From assembly GCF_964063325.1 (NCBI RefSeq), contig NZ_OZ061317.1:23437-87436 (forward strand): 64,000 nucleotides of DNA, read 5' to 3'. The notes below the pieces were generated by a model. That model worked only from the letters and a program-made list of their open reading frames with translations, was not told the DNA's origin and ran no database searches. The position numbers were made by a program, and so were the translations under genes. Source of the stretch: Hafnia alvei (GTDB lineage Bacteria; Pseudomonadota; Gammaproteobacteria; Enterobacterales; Enterobacteriaceae). This document shows positions 18,089 through 26,708 of the stretch, one piece after another. How positions within the stretch are numbered: the stretch's first letter is position 1; each line of letters starts with the position of its first letter.

Positions 18089-19122
18089 AACAAACCCTAT
18101 TCATTATCGCGGGTCTATTAAGCAGTGCGTCGGTCATCGCCGCAGACACACCGCCGCCGCAATGGCAACCGGCACAGTCATTATCAACCACGCCGACCGT
18201 ATCGGTTCCGCCTGCGCCGGCAGCACTGCCCGTTGCACCGACACCGCCAGTCGCGCCTACAACGGCACCGACGACGCCCCCCGCAGCGGCGGTGGCAGAC
18301 ACGACCGCCACGAGTATTCCGACGCCGATGCCGCCCGATGCAGCTCTGCAGTATGCTGAGAACGTCACCACGCCGTTATCGGCTGAGGCCATTAAACAGC
18401 TGCGCTCGGGTCTTGATGGCGTGCAACGGAGTACCGGAATGGCGCCAGTCACCGCCGTTCCACGCATACGTTCATTGACCGTGAATCTCGAGCCGGGATC
18501 ATCGCTACCGATGGTGCAAGTGCTCCCCAACTATCCGGGGGTCGTGAATTTTACCGATCAGACAGGTGCGCCTTGGCCTATTGCCGCCCCGCCGGTCAAT
18601 GGCAATCCCGCAGGATTTCAGGTGAATTACCTGCCCGACACCCCCTCGATGGCCATTCAGGCACGCCGTGCCTATGACACCGGGAGTGTGACGGTCTATC
18701 TCAAAGGGTTAGCGGTGCCCATCTCTATCAGTATGACCAGCGGTGAGCCCAGCAATACCCAAGCCTCTCAGCCCACCGACAGTCGTCTAGATCTGCGAAT
18801 ACCCCAGTCTGGCCCTTCGGCACGCCCAATGGCGGCACCTCGCCAGAAAGTGGGCCTATACGACAACACGCTGCAGGCATTTCTTGACGGTGTTCCCCCG
18901 AAAGAAGCCCAGCGCATCAAAACGCAGGGCGGCGTGCCCGATGTTCAGGCATGGCAGCTGGGCGATGATGTTTATCTACGCTCTCGCGCTGAGTTGCGCG
19001 ATGCGTTTGATAGTACGTTGTCCTCCGCTGACGGCACGCACGTCTGGAAAATGCCGGTGACCCCCTATGTCACCTTCTCAGTTCAGGGACACAACGTCCC
19101 ACTGACTCTGGAGCTGCAATAA
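18085..19122 (+). CDS. traN: TraN, DotH/IcmK-like outer-membrane core protein
   Basis: Start ATG 18085 overlaps the traM stop and gives 345 residues. A signal peptide (FIIAGLLSSASVIAA) precedes a long Pro/Thr/Ala-rich stretch (about residues 30-85). The conserved DotH domain then has IRSLTVNLEPGSSLPMVQV, YPGVVNFTDQTGAPWPI and a closing domain PYVTFSVQGHNVPLTLEL. DotH forms the outer-membrane ring with DotC and DotD equivalents (TraI, TraH). The stop shares a base with the traO start (TAATG). Confidence 0.9.
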   Translation: MKQTLFIIAGLLSSASVIAADTPPPQWQPAQSLSTTPTVSVPPAPAALPVAPTPPVAPTTAPTTPPAAAVADTTATSIPTPMPPDAALQYAENVTTPLSAEAIKQLRSGLDGVQRSTGMAPVTAVPRIRSLTVNLEPGSSLPMVQVLPNYPGVVNFTDQTGAPWPIAAPPVNGNPAGFQVNYLPDTPSMAIQARRAYDTGSVTVYLKGLAVPISISMTSGEPSNTQASQPTDSRLDLRIPQSGPSARPMAAPRQKVGLYDNTLQAFLDGVPPKEAQRIKTQGGVPDVQAWQLGDDVYLRSRAELRDAFDSTLSSADGTHVWKMPVTPYVTFSVQGHNVPLTLELQ

Positions 19123-20324
19123 TGGCGATCGAAAAGGACGCAGCCAGCGACGGCAAAAAAACGCTCGGCTTGGTGGTGATAGGCATTATGGTTGTTGCCG
19201 CCGGTGGCTATCTGGGATGGGGGTGGATGCATCAGTCAGCCACTCCTGAGTCACAGTACAACTTAAACCGTGTGGCCAACAATGCATCAGTCACCTCACA
19301 GGAAAGCCGTCAATATCGCGACTTATTAAAACTGTCCAACCAACAAGGCGCTCAGGAGGCCGAAAGCGACGGTAATAGCTTTGTGGCCTCACTCAGTGAA
19401 AGCCAACGACTAGACGAGACGCCGCTGGTTCCTCACGTTCCCGCAACACCCGTTGCGCTCAATACCCAAAGTGATACCTCACCATCCCAAAACGGACAGC
19501 AAGGCGGTTTAAACGACGAGCAGAAGCAGCAAATCAACAACCTGCTGACTCAGCTTAGCGCGCGCTGGCACACCAGTGATATGCAGTTGGCCACCGCGTT
19601 TGGCAGTGAGGGCCGAGACGGGCAATCGCCCTTCAGCCAGTGGGCTCAGAGCGTACCTGGGCTGGCATCTCATGATGCTGCGTCATCCGTGCAAACCACC
19701 GCGACATCAACAACAACGCCCGCAGTATCGCGCATCAGCATCCCCGGACTGGTACGTTATCCGGGCACAATTGACACCGCGATTGACTCAGATAACCCCG
19801 AGTCAAAAGTGTTGGCCACCATACCTGCGGGGCAGTTAGCGGGGGCGGTACTGGCGGCACAGAACGTTCAGTTGGCAGGGGATGGCGTCATCGTGAACTT
19901 TAAAACGCTCGATTTTAAAGGGATGACCTGCACCATCGATGCCTATGCATTGGATGATGAAACTCAGCGTTCGTCGGTGGCCAGTGATGTTAATCATCGC
20001 TATTTCACTCGTATCGTTTTACCCGCCATTGCAAGCGGCATCGGCAAAGTGGGACAGCTGTATGAGGACAGCAACACACAAATTCTGACGACCAACAGCG
20101 GCACCGTGACTGGTCGAACTGGATCACCCGATGGAAAGGCCGTCGCTGGCGTGATTGCTGGCGGTATCGGGCAACAGACGGCTCAAGTCATGTCGCAGGA
20201 CGCTTCTCGTCTGCCCGTCACTCAGGTCAATGTTAATCGTCGTCAGGTCGTCTCTATCTTGTTTATGAAACCCGTCACTGACAAAGACTGCATACCCGCG
20301 CCCGTAGGAGAAAACGCGAAATGA
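19122..20324 (+). CDS. traO: TraO, DotG/IcmE-like channel protein (VirB10-like C-terminus)
   Basis: A 400-residue protein with an N-terminal membrane helix (LGLVVIGIMVVAAGGYLGWGW) and a periplasmic linker rich in Gln, Ser and Thr. The C-terminal VirB10/TrbI-type beta-barrel has IPAGQLAGAVLAAQNVQ, GMTCTIDAYALD and VNRRQVVSILFMKPV. It lacks the long pentapeptide repeats of Legionella DotG, as is usual in plasmids. DotG spans both membranes and forms the central channel. It overlaps both neighbours. Confidence 0.9.
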   Translation: MAIEKDAASDGKKTLGLVVIGIMVVAAGGYLGWGWMHQSATPESQYNLNRVANNASVTSQESRQYRDLLKLSNQQGAQEAESDGNSFVASLSESQRLDETPLVPHVPATPVALNTQSDTSPSQNGQQGGLNDEQKQQINNLLTQLSARWHTSDMQLATAFGSEGRDGQSPFSQWAQSVPGLASHDAASSVQTTATSTTTPAVSRISIPGLVRYPGTIDTAIDSDNPESKVLATIPAGQLAGAVLAAQNVQLAGDGVIVNFKTLDFKGMTCTIDAYALDDETQRSSVASDVNHRYFTRIVLPAIASGIGKVGQLYEDSNTQILTTNSGTVTGRTGSPDGKAVAGVIAGGIGQQTAQVMSQDASRLPVTQVNVNRRQVVSILFMKPVTDKDCIPAPVGENAK

Positions 20325-21076
20325 AACCACACTTTGATCCCGAGTTAACCGCGCCCGAACCCTTGGACGACGATGAGCTCACGGCAGACTCGCCCATTAT
20401 CTCATCGGATAAGCCTAAAAAGCGTCCGTTATATGACCAGCCCAAAGTTCAAATCGCCGCACTGGCGATTTTTGCTATTTTGGGGTTAACCTGGAAAATG
20501 AGTGGGAGCAGCACACAAGCGCCAGCTCAACCCCAATTCACGGCAGCGCAGCCCGTGGAAACCACGAGTCCGGTAGCAGTAACACCACCTCCCATACCTG
20601 AATCTTCACCGTCCCCTTCTCAACCGACAGCATTAGACCAAGACACGCCAACAATAGCCCCGCCCGAGACGCCCACGGACTCTCTCGCAGAGGAAGTCTC
20701 GAGGGCGTTAAATTCCCAACAGGTCTACAGCGAGAAAACGCGTGAAGGATTAACGGCATTAGCGCGCCGCCTTGACCACGTTGAGCAACAGCTCTCAGAG
20801 ATACAAAAGACGCGTCAGGCCCCCACGGTCATTGCGGCACCGACCCAAACGGCATCGATGGCCAAAACCCCAGTAACGTCGACTAAAACGTCAGCGAAAA
20901 CACGCTGGTCAGGAAATAAGGCGAAGATTAACAGCCTGTATCCCGGACTGGCATGGGTGACGTGGCAAGGCAGCAGCTGGGCATTAAGACCCGGTGACCA
21001 CTTTGCCGGCGCGACGGTTTTACGCATCGATGAAAGCAAACGTGAAGTGGTGACCTCATCGGGCGTCATTCGTTAA
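20321..21076 (+). CDS. traP: TraP, bitopic inner-membrane transfer protein
   Basis: A 251-residue protein. An acidic cytoplasmic N terminus is followed by one membrane helix (about residues 43-58, IAALAIFAILGLTW). A Pro/Thr-rich periplasmic linker and a predicted coiled coil (VSRALNSQQVYSEKTREGLTALARRLDHVE region) come next, then a small C-terminal domain with YPGLAWVTWQGSSWALRPGD. This is the layout of TraP in IncI plasmids. A match to IcmG/DotF is sometimes proposed, but I cannot confirm it from the sequence. It overlaps the traO stop. Confidence 0.82.
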   Translation: MKPHFDPELTAPEPLDDDELTADSPIISSDKPKKRPLYDQPKVQIAALAIFAILGLTWKMSGSSTQAPAQPQFTAAQPVETTSPVAVTPPPIPESSPSPSQPTALDQDTPTIAPPETPTDSLAEEVSRALNSQQVYSEKTREGLTALARRLDHVEQQLSEIQKTRQAPTVIAAPTQTASMAKTPVTSTKTSAKTRWSGNKAKINSLYPGLAWVTWQGSSWALRPGDHFAGATVLRIDESKREVVTSSGVIR

Positions 21077-21085
21077 GGAGAGGAT

Positions 21086-21616
21086 ATGGACTTTGTCCAG
21101 ATGTTGGCCAATGCGGCAAACAGTTTATCCGCTATCACAACGCAACTGGTTCTGGCCATCGCAGGCGTCGGTGGCATCGCCCTTATCATTCTTTATCTGT
21201 CTGGTCAGGCGGGACGAACTCGGCGCGGTCAGCGAGCTGACTCCGCTGGCACCTTTCTCGCTGTCCTACTACTCGGGTGTTGCATCATCAGCATTGAGAG
21301 CGTTGTTAATGCTGGCGCCAATCAGTTTGCGTTAGGTGCCGTGACATACGATGCCATCTCGTATGTACCGGAGGCCCGTTATGGTCCCGCAGCCCAAGCG
21401 GTCAATGCGGGCCTAACCGTCTTGCAGACGGTGGGATGGTTTTTTGTTCTCAATGGACTGTTGCGCCTGCGACGGTCTCAAAAAGACGGTCACACCGGGC
21501 TATCACGCGGTGATGACATCACATCAGGTATCAAGCGCTTCGTTTGCGGCGTGCTTTTAATCTGCAATCCGGCGGTGCTTAACGCCATTCAAAACACAAT
21601 CAATATTCACTGGTAA
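21086..21616 (+). CDS. traQ: TraQ, polytopic inner-membrane transfer protein
   Basis: A 176-residue protein, the usual TraQ size, with about four hydrophobic helices. The first is LVLAIAGVGGIALIILYLSG and the last ends in LICNPAVLNAIQNTINIHW. An AGGAGAGG ribosome site precedes ATG 21086. IncI TraQ and TraR resemble the small IcmC/IcmD (DotE/DotP) membrane proteins of Legionella, and the pair is again adjacent here. Their individual roles are unknown. The call is by order, size and topology. Confidence 0.83.
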   Translation: MDFVQMLANAANSLSAITTQLVLAIAGVGGIALIILYLSGQAGRTRRGQRADSAGTFLAVLLLGCCIISIESVVNAGANQFALGAVTYDAISYVPEARYGPAAQAVNAGLTVLQTVGWFFVLNGLLRLRRSQKDGHTGLSRGDDITSGIKRFVCGVLLICNPAVLNAIQNTINIHW

Positions 21617-21631
21617 TAATTAAGGAATACT

Positions 21632-22030
21632 ATGAAAACGTTGAAAAATATCATGCTGTGGTCTGCAGTAGAACTTTCCCTGCGCGTTTATCAACTTCGC
21701 CGCCGCACTTCACTGTGGTTAAGCGGGCTGTTATTAAGCGCACTGGCCAGTCAACCTGCCCACGCCGCTGGCGATGACCTGAGTGGCATGGTGAATAGCG
21801 GACTGGGATTTTTCACGGACATTAAACAGCCGCTACTCGATGCGGCTCCCGTGATTGGGATCATCTTCATCATTTTGGCACTGCTGATGATGCGCTGGAA
21901 AAAGAACAACCCACAAATCAAACCGTGGGAGATTGCCGTGATGTTTGGCATTGGCCTGTTCTTATTAGCGCTGAGCCAGATTGTCAGTCGTGGTCAGAAA
22001 CAGATGGGGCTAAACCCAGTAGGAATTTAA
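21632..22030 (+). CDS. traR: TraR, IcmC/IcmD-like small membrane protein
   Basis: The protein has 132 residues, with a probable signal or first helix (SGLLLSALASQPAHAAGDD), then two membrane helices (VIGIIFIILALLMMRWKK and EIAVMFGIGLFLLALSQIV). Size and topology match IncI TraR, which follows traQ. The AAGGAATA ribosome site lies seven bases before ATG 21632. After its stop comes a perfect hairpin (22038-22062) and then two AT-rich membrane genes that are foreign to the usual traR-traU junction. Confidence 0.82.
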   Translation: MKTLKNIMLWSAVELSLRVYQLRRRTSLWLSGLLLSALASQPAHAAGDDLSGMVNSGLGFFTDIKQPLLDAAPVIGIIFIILALLMMRWKKNNPQIKPWEIAVMFGIGLFLLALSQIVSRGQKQMGLNPVGI

Positions 22031-22037
22031 TGAACAG

Positions 22038-22062
22038 AACTCCCCGACATTGTCGGGGAGTT
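22038..22062 (+). terminator. 12-bp perfect hairpin after traR
   Basis: Arms AACTCCCCGACA and TGTCGGGGAGTT are separated by one base and followed by TTCATC. It lacks a long U-run, so it may be a weak terminator or attenuator within the tra operon rather than its end. It separates GC-richer traR from the AT-rich insert. A close relative of the same stem occurs at 50939-50961. Confidence 0.55.
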
Positions 22063-22085
22063 TCATCAGTAATAAAGGAATAGAA

Positions 22086-22544
22086 ATGGATAACTTCATA
22101 AAATCCTATTCTTCAATCTGGCGTAAAACTATTGATTACACCTATCTATTTGATCACAGGAAGATGTCGAACAGTGAGGTTGTGCTATGCATGATATGGA
22201 TTGTGCTATACGCATTACCGCTACTCGCTTATGTGATTTTTCTACTAAATCCATTCCCGACAAACAATCAGTTTGGAGAACACCCCCTTGTAACTGTGTG
22301 GGGCGCAATGCTTGTTATGTCAATCAGTGGGGTGTTATTTAGTACAGTGGTGATTAAATTGCTTTCAGCGAAACTGCCCTGCATACCTCATGATGCCTAC
22401 AAAAAACACCCGTTTATAGCAACCCTTGTTTTTTATACATTGGGGGTTTTGTTTATATATGTATTCACAGAATGCTTTGTACCTTTATTAATGGAATCAA
22501 TACTAAGAGCTCGCGAGATAATCCCCATGCCAATAGCATCTTAA
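22086..22544 (+). CDS. Small three-helix membrane protein A (paralogue of the next gene)
   Basis: Start ATG 22086 follows a GGAATAGAA ribosome site and gives 152 residues. Three hydrophobic segments are visible (about 27-49, 71-94 and 115-138). A cytoplasmic-looking loop KLLSAKLPCIPHDAYKKHPF leads into the last helix. The same loop-helix pattern recurs in the next gene, so the two are paralogues. The gene is markedly more AT-rich than traR or traU. Position inside the tra operon, small size and membrane topology would suit an entry-exclusion or accessory channel protein, but no named family is recognised. Confidence 0.6.
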   Translation: MDNFIKSYSSIWRKTIDYTYLFDHRKMSNSEVVLCMIWIVLYALPLLAYVIFLLNPFPTNNQFGEHPLVTVWGAMLVMSISGVLFSTVVIKLLSAKLPCIPHDAYKKHPFIATLVFYTLGVLFIYVFTECFVPLLMESILRAREIIPMPIAS

Positions 22545-22591
22545 TCACACAAAAATGAAGTTTCGTTAAATATTTTAAATAAGGAGTTATC

Positions 22592-22987
22592 GTGCGCCAC
22601 CTACCCAATAGATATTCAATATTTTGGAAATGGTTTATTGGCGATACCGACCCAAGGGTGAAAATACCGCTTATAAAATCAGTCATTTTAGTCGGCGTTT
22701 TATTTTTAATTTACATTCCATTATTTATTCTTACCTACCTGTTTTTTTACCAAGAGGCAATACCGTATGAATTAAGTTTTAAAGAAGTGTGTGTTTTTGG
22801 CTTATTGATATTACTCATATCTACCCAATGCGCAAACATTGGCCTTAAATCACTGGCGCTATTATCGACAAAAATAAAATTCATTCCATATTATGATCGC
22901 CCTATCCGAGCAACAATAATTTTCTACCTTTTAACAATGCTATTCATCACCCTCATCTCCTTAGCTTTAAAAGCCATCGTTTCTTAA
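22592..22987 (+). CDS. Small three-helix membrane protein B (paralogue of the previous gene)
   Basis: Begins with GTG 22592 after a strong AAGGAG site and has 131 residues. Hydrophobic segments lie at about 27-55, 65-82 and 105-130. The segment ALLSTKIKFIPYYDRPIRAT before the last helix lines up with the equivalent loop of protein A (LLS-x-K-x-x-x-IP, then FY-L), which shows common descent. AT-rich, like its neighbour. Duplication followed by divergence within an operon is typical of exclusion or immunity-type membrane proteins; the function here is unknown. Confidence 0.6.
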   Translation: MRHLPNRYSIFWKWFIGDTDPRVKIPLIKSVILVGVLFLIYIPLFILTYLFFYQEAIPYELSFKEVCVFGLLILLISTQCANIGLKSLALLSTKIKFIPYYDRPIRATIIFYLLTMLFITLISLALKAIVS

Positions 22988-23023
22988 GCATTCATTTTCC
23001 ATTCACTACGCCAAAGAGGCTAT

Positions 23024-23632
23024 ATGCTTGAACTCGATCTTAAACACACCATTGCCGGTGACTCGCCTGAAGAAAAAGGTGCGCTTAAAAATGCCCATGC
23101 GCAATCATTGGGCTGCGAATGCGAATATTGTGGCTATCCTTCTGGCCACAATACGGCAATACACCGTGATGGAAACCCGCTCAATCGCGATGACAGTAAT
23201 CTCACGGTAGTCGATCCGTTTTGTCGCGCATGGAAAGAACTCAATACGCTCAACGCAGACAGCGCAGTCATGGCAATCCTACCCGGCCTGTCACCTGAAG
23301 ATATCAGCCACTTCCAGCGCACGTTGTATGTCGCACTTCGTTGTGACGATGAGCAGACGCGAAAGGATGCCCAACAGCTGTTGGAATGGCTTACTGAGCA
23401 CAAAACGCTGGCTGAAAAGCGCTTTGATACCTCACATCCCGGTGCTTTTGCGCAGGCGTTACACAGGACGGCACCCTTACAACGCAACGGGACACGGGCT
23501 GCATGGCACAGCCTATCACCGGTGCTAAATCCCGCTCGTCTGCCAGACCCTGCTGATTTAACCCCACTCGAATCCACCCCTGATTGGTGGCCATTGATGT
23601 ATCAACATTACCGCAAGCAAGGTGGAGCATGA
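23024..23632 (+). CDS. IcmJ/DotN-like (TraT-type) zinc-site protein
   Basis: A 202-residue soluble protein. Near the N terminus a Cys cluster (CECEYCGYPSGHNTAIHRDG) and a following FCRAW Cys form a likely zinc site of HNH-like appearance, with the DGNPLNRDDSNL loop after it. This layout fits IcmJ/DotN, part of the coupling complex in Legionella, and its IncI counterpart next to traU. It overlaps the traU start by four bases (ATGA). The exact orthology to a named IncI gene is inferred from position. Confidence 0.72.
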   Translation: MLELDLKHTIAGDSPEEKGALKNAHAQSLGCECEYCGYPSGHNTAIHRDGNPLNRDDSNLTVVDPFCRAWKELNTLNADSAVMAILPGLSPEDISHFQRTLYVALRCDDEQTRKDAQQLLEWLTEHKTLAEKRFDTSHPGAFAQALHRTAPLQRNGTRAAWHSLSPVLNPARLPDPADLTPLESTPDWWPLMYQHYRKQGGA

Positions 23633-26600
23633 TCCTCGATAAAATTGAAGACGCACTGGCGTGGCTGTCACGCTACACGCTGGGCCAAAACTTCGCAGAC
23701 TATTGTGACCTGCGCACCGTTATCGGCTTAACAGACGATGACAAAATCCGCCATCCGTCTATGGATGCGGCCTACATTCAGACGACCAAGAATAATGACT
23801 TTGTCAGCTGTCTGGAAATTAAGGGCGCATTTCGAGATTTCAGCTTTGAAGAATCCCCCGAAGGACAACCCCCTAAGTCAGGCACATTTCAGTTCTTTTA
23901 TACCCATCTGGCCGACAAGCTGACAGGTGATTTTAAAGCATTAGGTTATAAGCTCAGTGTTGTGTTTGAACACGATCCCGATCGTGGAAAAGAAGAAATG
24001 ACCGAGCTCATGAAGCCGCTGCGCCGCGGATGGAAGCACCTGCATCTGGATATGGACGACGTGGCACAAGAGCGTATCGAAAAGATGTCGCCCTATATGG
24101 CGCGTGAGCGGGTTTTTCTAGTGGTGTATACCGCCATCGGTGCCCTGCCTGCCGATGAACACAAAAACGAAATCCGCAGACAAAACGCGCTGGGTGAATT
24201 ACCTGAAGCGCGATTCTCACAAAACCCGATCTACTCTGAATTTGAAGGTTTAAAACTTCGTCATGATGCATTTCTAGACAAGCTTATCTTCGACATGAAC
24301 GCAGGAAACAACGGTGTGTCTGTCCGTCTTATGGATGCGCACGAAACAGGCCGCATCATTCGTGATGAAATCGAAAAAAGCAGCACGTCACCGTACTGGC
24401 AACCTTTACTTCCCGGTGATCGCGTCATGCCACATGGCAAAATACGAGGTGATGGCAAAGATATCAGTGCATGTCTTGCCCCTCACCTGAACTATCAATA
24501 CTGCGATACCCAAGTCTCCACAGAAGGGGCCATTGTGGAAGTAGACGGGTTCTTCCACGGTCAACTGGCCATGACGTTATTCCCGCAGCGGCCGCAAATC
24601 TTCCCCGAACTCTTTGCCAACGTCCCCCGTCAGGTGCCGTGGCGTTTACGGTTCGATATTATGCCGGGCGGTGCCTCACAGCTCGGTTATAAAAATTTCC
24701 TATTAACCTTTCTGGCGATTATCCCTGCCCTGCGTCAACAGTATGAATCCGTACAGTGGTTGCTGGAGCAGGATAAAAAGGACCCGATTGTCGTATTAAG
24801 CATTACCGCCAGTACGTGGCACCGCGACAATAAAGCGCTGCAGCGTAATCTCACCCTGCTCAAGAAATCACTGCAGGGGTGGGGGATCACTGATGTCACG
24901 GGAACCTTTGGTGATCCGGTGCGTGCATGGATATCAACACTACCCGCAGTTTCCAGCTATAGCGGCCCTAACCTGATGTTCTCTACCCTGTCTGACGCAT
25001 TACGCCTGTTACCGCTGCAGCAGCCGTGCAGTCCCTGGTCTGAAGGCAACGTTGTCTATCTGACTCCGGGGCGCAAACCGTTCGTCATAAAGTTAGCCAG
25101 TCCTTTGCAGGAGAAACACACCGAGATCATTATGGGGCCACCCGGCTCAGGTAAGTCGGTGATCGCTAACAGTAGCCATCTCTCGTTTCTGGCCAACAGC
25201 AATATTGATATTCCCTTTATGTTACTCATCGATAAGGGATACACCACGCAAGGGTTCTACGACATCGTCCATGATGCGCTGCCAGACGACGCGAAACATA
25301 AAATTGTCAGTATTGTTCTGAAAAATACCGCTGAGCACTGCCGTAATCCGATGGATATCCAGCTGGGATTAAAAGCCCCGCTAAGTACAGAGCGTGATTA
25401 CATTTTGAGCTTACTCAAAAGCTTATGCGCAGACCCAGCGACCGGATTGCCGCCTGACCCTACCAGCTGCGCCGATATTCTTGGGAGGATTGTCGATAGT
25501 GCTTTCAAAGAAAAGGGAGAAATTAACCCGACGCGCTATGGGGCAGGGCTTGTTCCTGAAGTTGATCGTGCACTCGAAGAAAGCGAAATTCTTCATGCTT
25601 ACTCGCCAGAATGGTGGGTGTCGGCAACATGGTATGAAGTCCGCGATATGTTGTTTGATAAAGGCTATGTCTCGGAAGCGACACTGGCACAGTCACAGGC
25701 GGTGCCGCTACTAAACGACCTGCAGAATGAACTTAGCAAAAAAGAGCTAGCCGATAATTTTGTTGGCGTGACACGACCAGGAACTCAAGAATCCTTACTG
25801 CAGTATGTTTCACGGTGTCTGGCCAAAGCCCTGACCGACTATCCCCTGCTGTCAGGTAGAACTCGGCTTATATTCAGTCCAGAAACCCGTATTGCGATTG
25901 TCGATGTCAATAACGTCGCTGGAAAACCCACACCGGAAGGCAAATTAAAGACCGGCATCATGTATCAATTTGCGCGTCAGATTGGCGGAGGAAATGACTT
26001 TTACCTGCCGCAAATTCAGGATGAACTTTATGCCAATCTTGATCCTCGCTACATCCCGTTGCACCGCAAACGTATTGAACAGTTGGATCAGGAAACCAAA
26101 CTGATATTCATCGATGAAATGCACAATATCAAAGGAGTACAGGTGTTGTGGGATGCGCTGCAGACCGAAGACCGTGAGCAACGTAAGTTCGGTGTACGCA
26201 CGGTTTTTGCTTCTCAATATCCTGATGACTACCCGCCTGATCTGCTTGAGTCAGCGAACTCCGTCTACATGATGCGCGTCCGTGAGAAAGATTTTTCACT
26301 ACTCACCAAAGCCTATCAAATTCCGGAGATAACCCTGCGGCGTCTGCTGACAACCCCACCGGGCGCAGCGCCTGATGGTTCGGGAACCACCTTTTTGGGC
26401 ATCTTCAAAACCTCACGCGGCAATGTTGCGCAATTGCTCAAACACGCCGTTGGACCTCGCGAACTGTGGGCGCTGAACTCAACGCCCGCTGACCGTGCCT
26501 TGAGGAAACGACTCACTGAAAAACTAGGGTCGCATGTCGCCCGTGAACTGCTGGCCACAAAATTTCCTCGCGGAAGCGCCAGCGCGCAACTTAACCACAT

Positions 26601-26691
26601 GAAAGATAAGGCAAGTAATGAGGATGACACCAGCGTGGTCAATCTCCTTGCCAATCAACTCCTCAGCGATTACGGCTACCTGCAAGGGTGA
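23629..26691 (+). CDS. traU: TraU, DotO/IcmB-like secretion ATPase
   Basis: Start ATG 23629 overlaps the upstream stop and gives 1020 residues, the usual length. It is a VirB4-like ATPase: Walker A GPPGSGKS near residue 503, a Walker B-type LIFIDEMHNIKG near residue 824, and downstream RTVFASQYPDDYP. DotO binds DotB at the cytoplasmic base of the channel and energises assembly or transfer. Base composition returns to that of the main tra operon. It is followed directly by traW. Confidence 0.92.
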   Translation: MILDKIEDALAWLSRYTLGQNFADYCDLRTVIGLTDDDKIRHPSMDAAYIQTTKNNDFVSCLEIKGAFRDFSFEESPEGQPPKSGTFQFFYTHLADKLTGDFKALGYKLSVVFEHDPDRGKEEMTELMKPLRRGWKHLHLDMDDVAQERIEKMSPYMARERVFLVVYTAIGALPADEHKNEIRRQNALGELPEARFSQNPIYSEFEGLKLRHDAFLDKLIFDMNAGNNGVSVRLMDAHETGRIIRDEIEKSSTSPYWQPLLPGDRVMPHGKIRGDGKDISACLAPHLNYQYCDTQVSTEGAIVEVDGFFHGQLAMTLFPQRPQIFPELFANVPRQVPWRLRFDIMPGGASQLGYKNFLLTFLAIIPALRQQYESVQWLLEQDKKDPIVVLSITASTWHRDNKALQRNLTLLKKSLQGWGITDVTGTFGDPVRAWISTLPAVSSYSGPNLMFSTLSDALRLLPLQQPCSPWSEGNVVYLTPGRKPFVIKLASPLQEKHTEIIMGPPGSGKSVIANSSHLSFLANSNIDIPFMLLIDKGYTTQGFYDIVHDALPDDAKHKIVSIVLKNTAEHCRNPMDIQLGLKAPLSTERDYILSLLKSLCADPATGLPPDPTSCADILGRIVDSAFKEKGEINPTRYGAGLVPEVDRALEESEILHAYSPEWWVSATWYEVRDMLFDKGYVSEATLAQSQAVPLLNDLQNELSKKELADNFVGVTRPGTQESLLQYVSRCLAKALTDYPLLSGRTRLIFSPETRIAIVDVNNVAGKPTPEGKLKTGIMYQFARQIGGGNDFYLPQIQDELYANLDPRYIPLHRKRIEQLDQETKLIFIDEMHNIKGVQVLWDALQTEDREQRKFGVRTVFASQYPDDYPPDLLESANSVYMMRVREKDFSLLTKAYQIPEITLRRLLTTPPGAAPDGSGTTFLGIFKTSRGNVAQLLKHAVGPRELWALNSTPADRALRKRLTEKLGSHVARELLATKFPRGSASAQLNHMKDKASNEDDTSVVNLLANQLLSDYGYLQG

Positions 26692-26708
26692 CAAACAGAG
26701 AGCGTAAA

